Shown here one piece after another: positions 17,392 to 25,574 of a DNA stretch of 64,000 nucleotides. Position 1 is the stretch's first letter. The number at the start of each line of letters is the position of its first letter. Under the pieces are notes generated by a model. It did not search any database and was not told the DNA's origin. It saw only the letters and a program-made list of their open reading frames with translations. The translations under genes and the position numbers were made by a program. The DNA is from DAINPP01 sp963667315 (lineage in GTDB: Bacteria; Thermotogota; Thermotogae; MWEM01): positions 2,542,001 through 2,606,000 of the forward strand of contig OY763325.1 of assembly GCA_963667315.1 (NCBI GenBank), read 5' to 3'.

Positions 17392-19427
17392 GTAACCACC
17401 TCAATGTCATGTTCTCTGATGTACTGAAGGAATTTTTCAGCAAACTTCCCCATCGCCTCATCATCCGTATCCAGAACCGTGTTTCCCGTAAACGTCGTGT
17501 TGAACGTATTCTGAATGGGCTGATGATACCCGGCCGTGTTTGTCATATCAGAAGGCGTTTGATTCTGCTCTTCCTTCCAGGATTCATCAAAGTTGATCGT
17601 CTTGAGTTGAACACCAAAAATCCCCAATACCATATTGAGCACTGTTGCAATGGCTTTCCAAATCCCGGCAACAAAATAGGCCAATCCAGTAAATACTGGG
17701 ATCAGAGCTTCAACAACAGGAATTAATGCCTTTCCTATGATAAATCCCAGATGTTCCAGCGGCTTCATCAGCCTCGACAGCACAGGGGCAAGTGCCTTGT
17801 TGATTCCCTTGAAAAGGGCACTGATCGGATTTATGACGGAAATAAGTCCCTGAAGACCTGAATTCAACGACCCAATCCAACCGGAGAATATATTCACGGG
17901 ATTCAGAGTTTCCAGAAGCCCTGCGGCTGCAGAAGCCAGCTTTGAAACAAAATTGCTCATTGAATCCGTTACATTTCCAAGACCTTCTGAAAAACCATTC
18001 AATGTATTACTCGTTTCTACTGAATTTGTTATTGGTGGAATATTGCCACCTGAATCATTGTTCCTCGTCATAATTGTTCTGTTGGTATTCCTTTGAACTC
18101 TTTTTACCGTATTATTCAGAGAATTGCTTCTTGAAAAAACATATGATACAGGATGACTTTCATCTATTTCTGAGTTGGAAATTCGATTTCTCATACTCGC
18201 CCTTCTTCTGGTACTTGAAGTAGTGTCTGTATATTTTTCGTATGAATTGTTTTCTGAAAAAATCATTTTTTGAAAAACACTTTCTAATCCATTTAATAAC
18301 TTATCTATAGTATCTGAAAAGTTACTTTTAAAATTTTGAATACTTTTTTCAAGAGAGATTTTAGAATTTGCAAGAGGCATATCAAACCTATCCAATGGGT
18401 TTAAAAATGCCCTCTGATTTTCATTGTCCAATTTTTTTACAAACCCAGTTTCGAGAAATTGAAGAAAAGAAATTAATTCATTTGAACTATTCGGACCTCT
18501 ACCTCCTTTATTGTTTAATTCTGAATCTAACTCTTTTGCATTTATCTCTTTTAATTTTTCATTATATTTTGGAATATATTCACCATAAGGAGGGATCAAT
18601 ATCTTATCCCATTGATCAAATAAATAGTCCCAGTCAATTTGCCATGATTCTTTTTTCAACTCCTCTTCAAGTATTTTAGAAAAACTTATTGCTTCTCCAA
18701 TGAATTCTTTATCAGAACTCACTAGTCGCTGTTCCCAATCGTTACTCCCTGTTACTTGAGCAAGTGATAAATTCAGCTCACTCCAGAAATCAACCATTTT
18801 ATGCCTCATTTGATACTCACTGAGATCTTGTGTATACAATTCTTCAAATCCCCAAGTTTTCAGGCTTAAATCTTTAAAATAATCTTCTGTGTCTTTCTTC
18901 AACAATACTTCTTCCACTGCAATAGTAATACCATAAACCATACTCCCAACAGTAGGACTTCCAGTGATCGCACCAGCAGCAACTCCAAGTGTGCTAGCAA
19001 TGACTTGTTTTAATACTCCTTCTTCAATATTCCCTGGCTTTAAATCATTAAACATAATGGACATGCCATAAGCTAAACTACTTTCGCCTGCCGCCTGGAT
19101 TAATTCTCCGGCAAATGGTGGGGAATCTTTTAAAAGTTTCATTAAACTATCTTGATTTTTGTCCACTTCGAACGAAATGGATACGGGAGTAGGCATTTTA
19201 ATTTGTCCACCAATACTTTCAGCCAAATCTATTGACGATCCATTTAAATTACCTGATAAATCTTCTAAAAAATTGGTATCAACGGAAAACGTTGAATTTT
19301 TAAACGGATCGGTTGAATAAGCCCAAAGGCTTTTTGGAACATCCGTCTTTTTCAAATATCCCACTATCTCACTCACATTACTATCTATCGACTCCACCCT
19401 CTCCATGAGGGTTGTTAAATCACTCAT
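17388..19427 (-). CDS. Tape-measure-like tail protein
   Basis: The protein is 679 aa, with GAGGTGA 8 nt upstream of its ATG. A coiled-coil N terminus is followed by a long helical region. A hydrophobic stretch at about residues 510-630 (LASAAAGLLETLNPVNIF through GIWKAIATVLNMVLGIFG) is typical of tape-measure proteins that enter the target membrane. It is the longest helical protein of the block and lies directly after the chaperone-like ORFs, the canonical place. If it sets tail length at roughly 0.15 nm per residue, the tail would be about 100 nm. No peptidase or lytic domain was seen in it. Confidence 0.7.
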   Translation of the reverse strand: MSDLTTLMERVESIDSNVSEIVGYLKKTDVPKSLWAYSTDPFKNSTFSVDTNFLEDLSGNLNGSSIDLAESIGGQIKMPTPVSISFEVDKNQDSLMKLLKDSPPFAGELIQAAGESSLAYGMSIMFNDLKPGNIEEGVLKQVIASTLGVAAGAITGSPTVGSMVYGITIAVEEVLLKKDTEDYFKDLSLKTWGFEELYTQDLSEYQMRHKMVDFWSELNLSLAQVTGSNDWEQRLVSSDKEFIGEAISFSKILEEELKKESWQIDWDYLFDQWDKILIPPYGEYIPKYNEKLKEINAKELDSELNNKGGRGPNSSNELISFLQFLETGFVKKLDNENQRAFLNPLDRFDMPLANSKISLEKSIQNFKSNFSDTIDKLLNGLESVFQKMIFSENNSYEKYTDTTSSTRRRASMRNRISNSEIDESHPVSYVFSRSNSLNNTVKRVQRNTNRTIMTRNNDSGGNIPPITNSVETSNTLNGFSEGLGNVTDSMSNFVSKLASAAAGLLETLNPVNIFSGWIGSLNSGLQGLISVINPISALFKGINKALAPVLSRLMKPLEHLGFIIGKALIPVVEALIPVFTGLAYFVAGIWKAIATVLNMVLGIFGVQLKTINFDESWKEEQNQTPSDMTNTAGYHQPIQNTFNTTFTGNTVLDTDDEAMGKFAEKFLQYIREHDIEVVT

Positions 19428-19486
19428 TTTTACTTCACCTCACTTATTGTATGAATTAACTAAACTCTTTCACTCACAAAAGAAAC

Positions 19487-19506
19487 GGGCGAAAAATATT
19501 TCGCCC
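19487..19506. repeat. Hairpin in the gap before the tape-measure gene
   Basis: GGGCGAAA (19487-19494) pairs with TTTCGCCC (19499-19506). On the minus strand it is followed by a T-rich stretch, so it could act as a weak terminator lowering tape-measure expression. A related half (AGGGGCGAAAGATAT) occurs near 37544, so it may instead be a small dispersed repeat. The rest of 19428-19637 shows no gene. Confidence 0.45.
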
Positions 19507-19637
19507 CTACAGGTTGTGCTGTTTTTGAATCTTCAAAATCTGTCTTAACAGTCAGGTAAAGGTGGAAAAAAGAGAATTTTGGAACGTATGAACATTTTCC
19601 ATCTTTACCGAGATTCAAATGATACAATGTTGTTTTG

Positions 19638-19862
19638 TCAATTCATAGCCTTTATTTTTTTCTTTTCTATTCTGACACGCTGTTCCCGGTAAGCAATCCA
19701 GAACAGGAGCTGTTTCTTACTCATATGCTGAATCACCTCCTCAACGTTTGGGACATGCCAGTATTCTGCTGCGATATCGTACAGAACATATTTCAGCGGC
19801 ATCTCCTCTGATTCTATCGCTTCATCTCCTCCGAATAACTCACAGGCTGCTTTGAAACTCAC
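19638..19862 (-). CDS. Tail assembly chaperone-like ORF, downstream frame
   Basis: The protein is 74 aa, with a GTG start at 19862 and only a weak AGGAAT site. It overlaps the end of the preceding 137-aa ORF by 23 nt in the +1 frame. Two short overlapping ORFs directly before the tape measure is the hallmark of G/GT-type tail assembly chaperones, where the second part is made by ribosomal frameshifting. The motif MSKKQLLFWIAYREQR is typical of the helical T part. It may be translated alone or as a fusion. Confidence 0.6.
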   Translation of the reverse strand: MSFKAACELFGGDEAIESEEMPLKYVLYDIAAEYWHVPNVEEVIQHMSKKQLLFWIAYREQRVRIEKKKIKAMN

Positions 19863-20253
19863 TATCAGTTATTCCTGACAGTGTCTGAATTTCCTTGACG
19901 GCTTCGATAAAGTATCCGATTGGCAATCCCGTATCGAGAAGCGTTTCGATCTTGTCTCTGAGATCCGTTCCTTCAATTTCATCCTCAACGCCCAGCACAA
20001 ACACGGCGTATGTTCTGAGAGAATCAATCTTTTTCCTGTCGGATTCCCACTGAGGCGTTTCCTTGTGTTCAAAACGCTTCTTTGCCTTGTTGAAAACCTT
20101 TGGCATATCCGGGTATGGCAATTCCTCAGCGATTGTGTCCTGAAAATTAACCGGCAGGGGCTTGATTCTGAACTTTAACGCTTCTTCTCCAACTTTCATT
20201 GAAATTTCCTTGCTTAAATTGAACTTATTTTTATCATTTTTACTGAATAACAT
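19840..20253 (-). CDS. Tail assembly chaperone-like protein (G-like)
   Basis: The protein is 137 aa, with AAGGAGAG upstream of the ATG. It is a charged, mostly helical protein with a conserved-looking FRIKPLPVNFQD start and a C-terminal helix. Its position between a tail structural gene and the tape measure, and its overlap with a second short ORF, match phage tail chaperones. These bind the tape measure during assembly and are absent from the final particle. Confidence 0.6.
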   Translation of the reverse strand: MLFSKNDKNKFNLSKEISMKVGEEALKFRIKPLPVNFQDTIAEELPYPDMPKVFNKAKKRFEHKETPQWESDRKKIDSLRTYAVFVLGVEDEIEGTDLRDKIETLLDTGLPIGYFIEAVKEIQTLSGITDSEFQSSL

Positions 20254-20264
20254 ATTTTCTCTCC

Positions 20265-20621
20265 TTAGTTTATTTTTTCGAATTCTTCAAATGCGATAGT
20301 CCCTTTCCAGATATCCGCACCGGCCATTTTGTTCAGCCGGAATTCATCTTCAACGATAAAACACTTTTTCTCCTCACAGATATAACTGGTAAAGGTGACC
20401 GCTTCCCGCTTGATGTACTTGTCCATCAGATAATCCCGCAGCTCCCTTTCCATCACAACATCTATGATATGGAGCCGGATAACCGCACCATCCAATCCAA
20501 CCTTTTCCCTGTACAATTTTCCCGTCAGGGCATTCCGCTTCCACCTGCCGGAAGTCGTTTTCTGCGTGGTATCATACCCCTCACAATTTTCAGTAAAATC
20601 CATGTTGTCAACCCGTATCAT
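20265..20621 (-). CDS. Small structural protein of the tail block
   Basis: The protein is 118 aa. Its ATG overlaps the stop of the LamG gene by 4 nt (ATGA), and GAGGTGA lies inside that gene's end. It is beta-rich, with repeated short strands (EAVTFTSYICEEKKCFIVEDEF) and no membrane segment. It lies between the LamG protein and the chaperones, a place usually held by a tail tube accessory or terminator. No family was recognised. Confidence 0.5.
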   Translation of the reverse strand: MIRVDNMDFTENCEGYDTTQKTTSGRWKRNALTGKLYREKVGLDGAVIRLHIIDVVMERELRDYLMDKYIKREAVTFTSYICEEKKCFIVEDEFRLNKMAGADIWKGTIAFEEFEKIN

Positions 20622-23600
20622 TCTTCTGTCACCTCTTTGGTCTGGGCGGTAATCTCAACCCCTCTCTTGATATAATCCCCTTCATCTCTCGAAAGAGAAT
20701 CAATCTGACAGCCATGATACTTCGTGATAATCGTTTTATCTTCATCCGCGTTGACATCCCGTACCTCAATGGTAAAGCTTCCATCCTCAAAGCGCTTGTC
20801 CCACGAAGCATCCAGATACAGATCATCTATCGTGATCTTGTATCCCCTTGACGTTTCGATTCGCTTTTTAGTTTTGAAATTAACCGGCTGATATTCGAAG
20901 TAATTTTTACTGTCCGTTGCCTTGAACCCTTCGGCAAATCCGAGAAGCTCGGATGTATCTGATTCTTTTGTGTGGGTGATGGAGATAAAAGCACCATCAC
21001 AGATGATGTTGTTGTGGCCTTTGGATAAAAGGATTTTGTTTGAATTTTTTGGAAGTCCAATCACTTCTGAAGGTTTTGAAACGAGTGCTTTAGTCCATGT
21101 TGCACCGTGTATCGTTCCGTTGTTTCCGTTACCGGAATGGTCTATGAGAATGTTTCCTGAGCCTTCTTTACAACTGTGCCAAATCAACAAACCTGTTTCA
21201 TCACCTGCCAACTCAGCACCAAGTGCTGCTTGAGAAAGTGGGATATTCCATACTCTGAAATCAAACAACGTTCCAGTTAAAGGATATTCCATCCCTCCGT
21301 TATCCTGTCTTATTCCTAATCGTAAAGTATTCAAATTATTTACCGAATCAAAAAAACCTCCGTTTAAATCCTCTGCAAACAATACACCATTTTTGTATAT
21401 TTTGTTCGTTGTACCATCCGAAACCCATGACAGTGTCATTTTTTCATTTGTAACAAGTTCAGGAAAATCTTGAATCCAGTTATTCTCGTCGTTGCCCCGT
21501 ATCATAAATCTATGTGTGTCTAAAGAAATATCACTTGAAGCTCTCGTACTATCTGATGCGGAGAAAACCATATCATAATCTCGCGAAGCTTCAAAAGTGA
21601 TTTCTACAGTCCCTTGTGTAAGATTGCCTACAACAGAAATATTTTCATCCAAATCAATATAATCATCCACTCCGTCAAACTCCAAAACCGCTCTGGTGGA
21701 ATAGGTTTCGACTGTGTTATCAAACTCTGTGTCATGCCAAGTTGCACCATAGATTGTTCCGCCGTTGTTTCCTGTGTAGTCTTTGAGGATTCTATCTGTT
21801 TCTAAGAATTTGTACTCAACCAATGTATTTGTTGTGGATTCCATTTTGAAATAGGTTATATTCCCTTTTAAATAGTATCCTCCAGCAGCTCCTAAAATCA
21901 ACCTTGGATTAATAAATTTAGAAGGTGATAAATAAGTAAAGGTTTCAACAGAAATACCATCTATTGTAAAAGAATATTTTTTTCCATCCCATTTCAATTC
22001 AAGTGTATGCCAACCTTTTAATAATTTCTGTTTTATATAACTTGCCCCTGAATCATCACACATCCACATAGTTTCATTTGAAGCAGCAGATGTTATATTG
22101 TTTCCATAATAAAATCTTCGTCCGTTTAAAACAAACAATAATCGTATTGATCCTGAATCTGTTATATCTTCATCTGTATAGAAAATTATTTTTATTTTAT
22201 CAACTTCCCCAGTTATTGTCCCGCAATCGACTAATGTATTAGTATCACCAAATCCAAGATAATGTTCCACGAATACACACATTACATCATCATATTCTCG
22301 CCATCCAACAAATGAAGTATTTCCCATTCTCAAGAATTTATTTTCACCGTAATTAGGCGAATCTTTCTGAATGTTCATCAAAAGACATTCCGAAGGCACA
22401 CCTGTATGCCAACTCCAATCAACACTACCATCACTCTGAATAGCATCAACAAGTTTAACCCTCTTGAATTTCTTTGAATCAGTTTCGTCTGAGACTCCGA
22501 ACATTGACCACATTTCGGGAAGGGGTTCTTCGTAACTTTTTGGTGGTTGGTATTCGGTGGCGGTTGTTCCTTCTTCAAGTTGGATGTTCCCGAAATAAGC
22601 ATTCCCAACGTAAGTAGAACAATAAAAATATATCTTTATTTTCCCTGTTGCATCTGTAGTAAAAGTTCTGGATATTCTGTTTGCAGAACTTGTTTTAGCT
22701 ACTAAAGAGATATTAATAACGAATCCGAAATTTTGCGCATCACAAGATAATGTATATACAGTATTAGGTTTTAGTTTCACAATAGAAGTGGATACTCCGT
22801 AGTATTCGCCTGTGGTTGGTCTGATAGATTGATTATTACCAGTGGCTGTTAAATAAAAATAACCATCCTTTTCATATAAGTCAGGATATCTTTCTAAATT
22901 ATCCCAATTATTCATAGAATCTATTTGCCATTCCCATAAATTCCTACCCTTATTTACAACAACTTCTGCGGAATCTTGTCCAAACTTATACCCAACGGTT
23001 GCTACAGAATCAACGTATTCGGGAATAATCTCGTCAAGAGCTTCTTTGGATAAATCTTCGAAATTGACCCATGCCGTTGTTGGTGTGTATTTGGCATTTA
23101 AGTAGTTTACAAGGGATATTGGAAGCGAACCCATCTGAGTTAAATTTATTTTTTGGAAACTATCAAAATTTATATTAACCGTCGCTCCTGAAGAGTTGGT
23201 TCCCGAGATATACAACCCCAAAGCAGACATCTCTCCTTTTTCAGTTGGTTTGAATGTCATTGATAATCGTTCCCATTCATTTGTCTTTGAAGGGGATATT
23301 TTACGCCATCCTACACCTAAACCCGTGGCAATAATTCCAGGTAATATATCGCTCAAAATATCCGTTTTGACAAAACAACTTATATAATATTTTTGATTGG
23401 CATTAACAGACCTATTCTTAATATTGATATTTCTATTTGTCGTAGACGATGTTACCCTTTGACATACATTTCCAAAGACACCTCCATAAATAATCTCAGC
23501 TGTACATCCATATATGGGAAGAGCTAGTAAATCTGAAAAACCATCACCATTCGAATCTTTTTCAAAATTACCGTCTCTACCAAGCTCATTAATCCACGTT

Positions 23601-23731
23601 ATCCCAGCTATTTCAATCTCGGCACTCTCATCGCCCAACGCCTTTGCATTCACAATATTAAAACCAGAGGTAACGCCTTTTTCCTCTGGAATGATTCTGA
23701 TCTCACTTTCTTTTTTCGTGTAACTTCTCAT
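20618..23731 (-). CDS. Giant tail protein with LamG (concanavalin-like) domains
   Basis: The protein is 1037 aa, with GAGGTGA 7 nt before the ATG. A short N-terminal module is followed by a carbohydrate-binding-like beta domain (about residues 60-200), a second such region near 270-420, and two LamG/concanavalin-like domains (about 490-660 and 680-875). Each LamG unit ends in a related motif, TGNNGGTIYGATW and GNGNNGTIHGATW. The last 140 residues form a separate beta domain that looks like a tail-tube or tail-structural unit. The binding domains suggest surface-glycan recognition. A terminator stands immediately upstream of the ribosome-binding site, so the gene is expressed less than the tube gene before it. 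Confidence 0.65.
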   Translation of the reverse strand: MRSYTKKESEIRIIPEEKGVTSGFNIVNAKALGDESAEIEIAGITWINELGRDGNFEKDSNGDGFSDLLALPIYGCTAEIIYGGVFGNVCQRVTSSTTNRNINIKNRSVNANQKYYISCFVKTDILSDILPGIIATGLGVGWRKISPSKTNEWERLSMTFKPTEKGEMSALGLYISGTNSSGATVNINFDSFQKINLTQMGSLPISLVNYLNAKYTPTTAWVNFEDLSKEALDEIIPEYVDSVATVGYKFGQDSAEVVVNKGRNLWEWQIDSMNNWDNLERYPDLYEKDGYFYLTATGNNQSIRPTTGEYYGVSTSIVKLKPNTVYTLSCDAQNFGFVINISLVAKTSSANRISRTFTTDATGKIKIYFYCSTYVGNAYFGNIQLEEGTTATEYQPPKSYEEPLPEMWSMFGVSDETDSKKFKRVKLVDAIQSDGSVDWSWHTGVPSECLLMNIQKDSPNYGENKFLRMGNTSFVGWREYDDVMCVFVEHYLGFGDTNTLVDCGTITGEVDKIKIIFYTDEDITDSGSIRLLFVLNGRRFYYGNNITSAASNETMWMCDDSGASYIKQKLLKGWHTLELKWDGKKYSFTIDGISVETFTYLSPSKFINPRLILGAAGGYYLKGNITYFKMESTTNTLVEYKFLETDRILKDYTGNNGGTIYGATWHDTEFDNTVETYSTRAVLEFDGVDDYIDLDENISVVGNLTQGTVEITFEASRDYDMVFSASDSTRASSDISLDTHRFMIRGNDENNWIQDFPELVTNEKMTLSWVSDGTTNKIYKNGVLFAEDLNGGFFDSVNNLNTLRLGIRQDNGGMEYPLTGTLFDFRVWNIPLSQAALGAELAGDETGLLIWHSCKEGSGNILIDHSGNGNNGTIHGATWTKALVSKPSEVIGLPKNSNKILLSKGHNNIICDGAFISITHTKESDTSELLGFAEGFKATDSKNYFEYQPVNFKTKKRIETSRGYKITIDDLYLDASWDKRFEDGSFTIEVRDVNADEDKTIITKYHGCQIDSLSRDEGDYIKRGVEITAQTKEVTEE

Positions 23732-23742
23732 AAAATCACCTC

Positions 23743-23769
23743 AAAAAAAGAGGGCTTCTCAGCCCTCTT
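23743..23769 (-). terminator. Intrinsic terminator inside the tail operon
   Basis: On the minus strand AGAGGGCT pairs with AGCCCTCT around GAGA, followed by seven T (23743-23749). It lies between the tube gene and the LamG gene. It probably makes the tube transcript the most abundant and leaves partial read-through for the rest of the operon. Confidence 0.8.
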
Positions 23770-23804
23770 ACTAGTCTTATACATTTTAATATTGCAATCC
23801 GGGT

Positions 23805-24311
23805 TTATACAACTTCAGAAAAGACTCTTGTACCTGAATTATCTTTTCCGAAGATGACGCCTTCCGCTTCCAGCTTGGAGTATTCATCGCCTTCTGTGAA
23901 CTTTGTCTTTGCCCTGTCGAACCAGACATTGTAAAGCTTGTGTGTTTCCACTACCGTTGTGCCATCTTCATCCAGAATTCTATATTCAACGTTGACACAC
24001 TTGTATCTTGATGGAATGCCATCCGCTCCTGCCGCTGAGGAAACTGCGGGGTTGCACATATTTTCCTTGATTGCGTTGCTGACGTATTTGAGTGAGAAAT
24101 TCACCTTTCCCCATCCTGCAAATTCATCGGCTGCCTTGACATGATCCAGCCCACCTCTTCTGTTTTTGATCACAATCGGTTCATTCTGTTCCGGATCGGT
24201 ATATGTGAAGTCTCCCTCCGCAAAAAGAACCTCTGTTTCAATTGGTGTTGCTGCTGTTCCGTCGATAACCTTTAATCTTCCATCTCTTTTGTTTCTTACT
24301 GCATCTGCCAT
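23805..24311 (-). CDS. Tail tube-like structural protein
   Basis: The protein is 168 aa, with AAGGAGA upstream of its ATG. The composition is soluble and beta-rich (LKVIDGTAATPIETEVLF, then FTYTDPEQNEPIVIKNRRGG and ending EAEGVIFGKDNSGTRVFSEV). First place in a tail operon, modest size and a terminator right behind it (high expression) all fit a tail tube subunit. No sheath gene follows, which argues for a non-contractile tail. The family assignment rests on context. Confidence 0.55.
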   Translation of the reverse strand: MADAVRNKRDGRLKVIDGTAATPIETEVLFAEGDFTYTDPEQNEPIVIKNRRGGLDHVKAADEFAGWGKVNFSLKYVSNAIKENMCNPAVSSAAGADGIPSRYKCVNVEYRILDEDGTTVVETHKLYNVWFDRAKTKFTEGDEYSKLEAEGVIFGKDNSGTRVFSEVV

Positions 24312-24557
24312 TTTTTCATTCTCCTTTTAATTTAATGTTTTTAACTCATGATGCACTTCAACCCCCACAGAAGGCCTTTAAAGCAACACACCCTCGTTTA
24401 TATTACGTGTCATATAGAAGTTGTGTTCGTGATTTTGATGCACATTTTGAGTTTTTAATGTCGTTAGTTTTTTCCGCTTTCTTCTGAATTCTCAGTCCGA
24501 CGTTTCTTTTTGTTCGTTCACTTTACTGTCAGTTTGTCACCTCCGGAAACTTGCAAT
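24312..24557 (-). other. Leader of the tail operon with an orphan ribosome-binding site
   Basis: On the minus strand a strong GGAGGTGA (24537-24544) follows the terminator at 24558-24591 but has no open frame of more than a few codons behind it. The rest is A-rich with no gene. A decayed small gene or an RNA structural element is possible. Confidence 0.4.
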
Positions 24558-24591
24558 AAAAAAAGCTGTCTTTGAAAAGACAGCTTTTTTT
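24558..24591 (-). terminator. Strong intrinsic terminator before the tail operon
   Basis: AAAAAAAGCTGTC pairs with GACAGCTTTTTTT across a short loop, and it is symmetrical enough to work both ways. On the minus strand it ends the transcript begun at the promoter 24837-24865 and separates it from the tail genes. Confidence 0.88.
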
Positions 24592-24836
24592 ATTTGCCAT
24601 TATTAATATTCCACTCAACGCTTGGTATTTACCCATCGATTGGAACTAAAATCAGGAATTGCACCCAATTTTTCCTTGCACAAAGTAAAACAGGTACACC
24701 TGCCATAAATATAGGGTGGTAAATGTTCCGCCCCCACATGGTTTGGAATTTCTCCAGGTTTTTGGGAATAAACCCAATACTTTCACTTTGTTTTTAATCG
24801 AGTTCATCCGAACTTTTACATTTATGACTGTACTTG
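24592..24836 (-). other. Leader transcript of about 240 nt, no confident gene
   Basis: This stretch lies between a consensus minus-strand promoter and a terminator. It contains only short ORFs: 52 codons starting on an ATG with no ribosome-binding site, and 36 codons with GGAG 11 nt before an ATG. A CAGGT-AC-ACCTG inverted repeat lies at 24691-24702. It is best read as an untranslated leader or small RNA. Confidence 0.4.
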
Positions 24837-24865
24837 ATTATATCATAAAACTCATGCAGTGTCAA
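24837..24865 (-). promoter_or_regulatory. Consensus sigma-70 promoter after the regulator gene
   Basis: On the minus strand TTGACA (24865-24860), exactly 17 nt, then TATAAT (24842-24837). It overlaps the end of the upstream regulator gene and faces the tail operon. A terminator lies about 240 nt downstream. Confidence 0.85.
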
Positions 24866-25389
24866 CTATTTATTGTAGTTTCTATTTTTTTGATGGCTCT
24901 TTTTTTTATTCTCATGACGGTTGTCGGGTTTATTTCCATCTTTCCGGCTATTTCTCTTTCGCTTAATCCCCTGTAATAGCCGTATTTTTTTTCATAATCG
25001 TGATCGATATAACTTCTGAAAATGACTTCCGCCTCTTTTTTTTTGAGTTCACTCAGCCAGAACTCCACGAGTTTACAGATCAGTCCGGCGTTGTACTGTT
25101 CGTTAAAACTTTCTATCTGTGTTGCGTTGAAGTTTATATGTTTTGTGATTTTCAGAAATTCCCGCTTTATCTCCCTCTCTATTTCAGGGTCATTTCTGTA
25201 TAGGTTTCGTCTGACCTCTGTCCAGTCAATCTCTCCCTCTTTCCATATCAGATGAATTCTTTTATTCAACAGTTTGCTTTTGGCCGTCTTGTATTTCTGT
25301 AATATTCTGATGATAAACTCTCTGCCGGTTTCTTCCGGGTGTTCGTCCGCCGGAATTTTTCTATTCTTTTCTTCAAGAAGATTCAACAC
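24862..25389 (-). CDS. Sigma region 4-like late-gene regulator of the phage block
   Basis: The protein is 175 aa, starting at GTG 25389 behind GGAGGG. The C-terminal third (GLSEREIAGKMEINPTTVMR then IKKRAIKKIE) is a helix-turn-helix of the sigma-70 region 4 type, as in ArpU/RinA-like late-gene activators of Gram-positive phages. The N-terminal part is charged and helical. It is transcribed from a promoter whose spacer contains an operator palindrome, divergent from the LexA-like repressor. It is therefore probably silent until repressor cleavage and then turns on the tail operon, as activator or antiterminator. Confidence 0.65.
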   Translation of the reverse strand: MLNLLEEKNRKIPADEHPEETGREFIIRILQKYKTAKSKLLNKRIHLIWKEGEIDWTEVRRNLYRNDPEIEREIKREFLKITKHINFNATQIESFNEQYNAGLICKLVEFWLSELKKKEAEVIFRSYIDHDYEKKYGYYRGLSEREIAGKMEINPTTVMRIKKRAIKKIETTINS

Positions 25390-25424
25390 TATCCCTCCCG
25401 TTCAAAACTTTTGCAAATCGTAAG

Positions 25425-25562
25425 TTTCTAAAAGTAACTTTCGCTCAAATATTTTTCTAAACAAGATCAATTATATTACTAAAAGTAACCTTTGTCAAGA
25501 AACATATTTACTTTTAGTATTTTTCGTTCGCCGTAAAACTTGAAAATTATTACTTATAGTGA
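25425..25562. promoter_or_regulatory. Four operator copies of a 13-bp palindrome
   Basis: The consensus is TTACT-N3-AGTAA. The copies are TTTCT-AAA-AGTAA (25425-25437), TTACT-AAA-AGTAA (25476-25488, perfect), TTACT-TTT-AGTAT (25508-25520), and TTACT-TAT-AGTGA (25550-25562). The second fills the spacer of the regulator promoter and the fourth fills the spacer of the repressor promoter. They are very likely the binding sites of the repressor at 25575. Confidence 0.85.
25470..25498 (-). promoter_or_regulatory. Consensus promoter of the late regulator
   Basis: On the minus strand TTGACA (25498-25493), exactly 17 nt, TATAAT (25475-25470). The perfect operator 25476-25488 lies between the two boxes, so repressor binding would exclude RNA polymerase. 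Confidence 0.88.
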
Positions 25563-25568
25563 TATAAT
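25540..25568 (+). promoter_or_regulatory. Repressor promoter giving a leaderless mRNA
   Basis: TTGAAA (25540-25545), 17 nt, TATAAT (25563-25568). The ATG at 25575 is only 6 nt beyond the -10, at the expected transcription start. The mRNA should be leaderless, as for lambda cI from pRM. The fourth operator copy fills the spacer and would give autoregulation. Confidence 0.85.
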
Positions 25569-25574
25569 TCATAC

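Noticed and set aside
24592..24800. Short ORFs (52 and 36 codons) in the leader before the tail operon
   Set aside because: There is no good ribosome-binding site or recognisable protein; they are described as leader instead.
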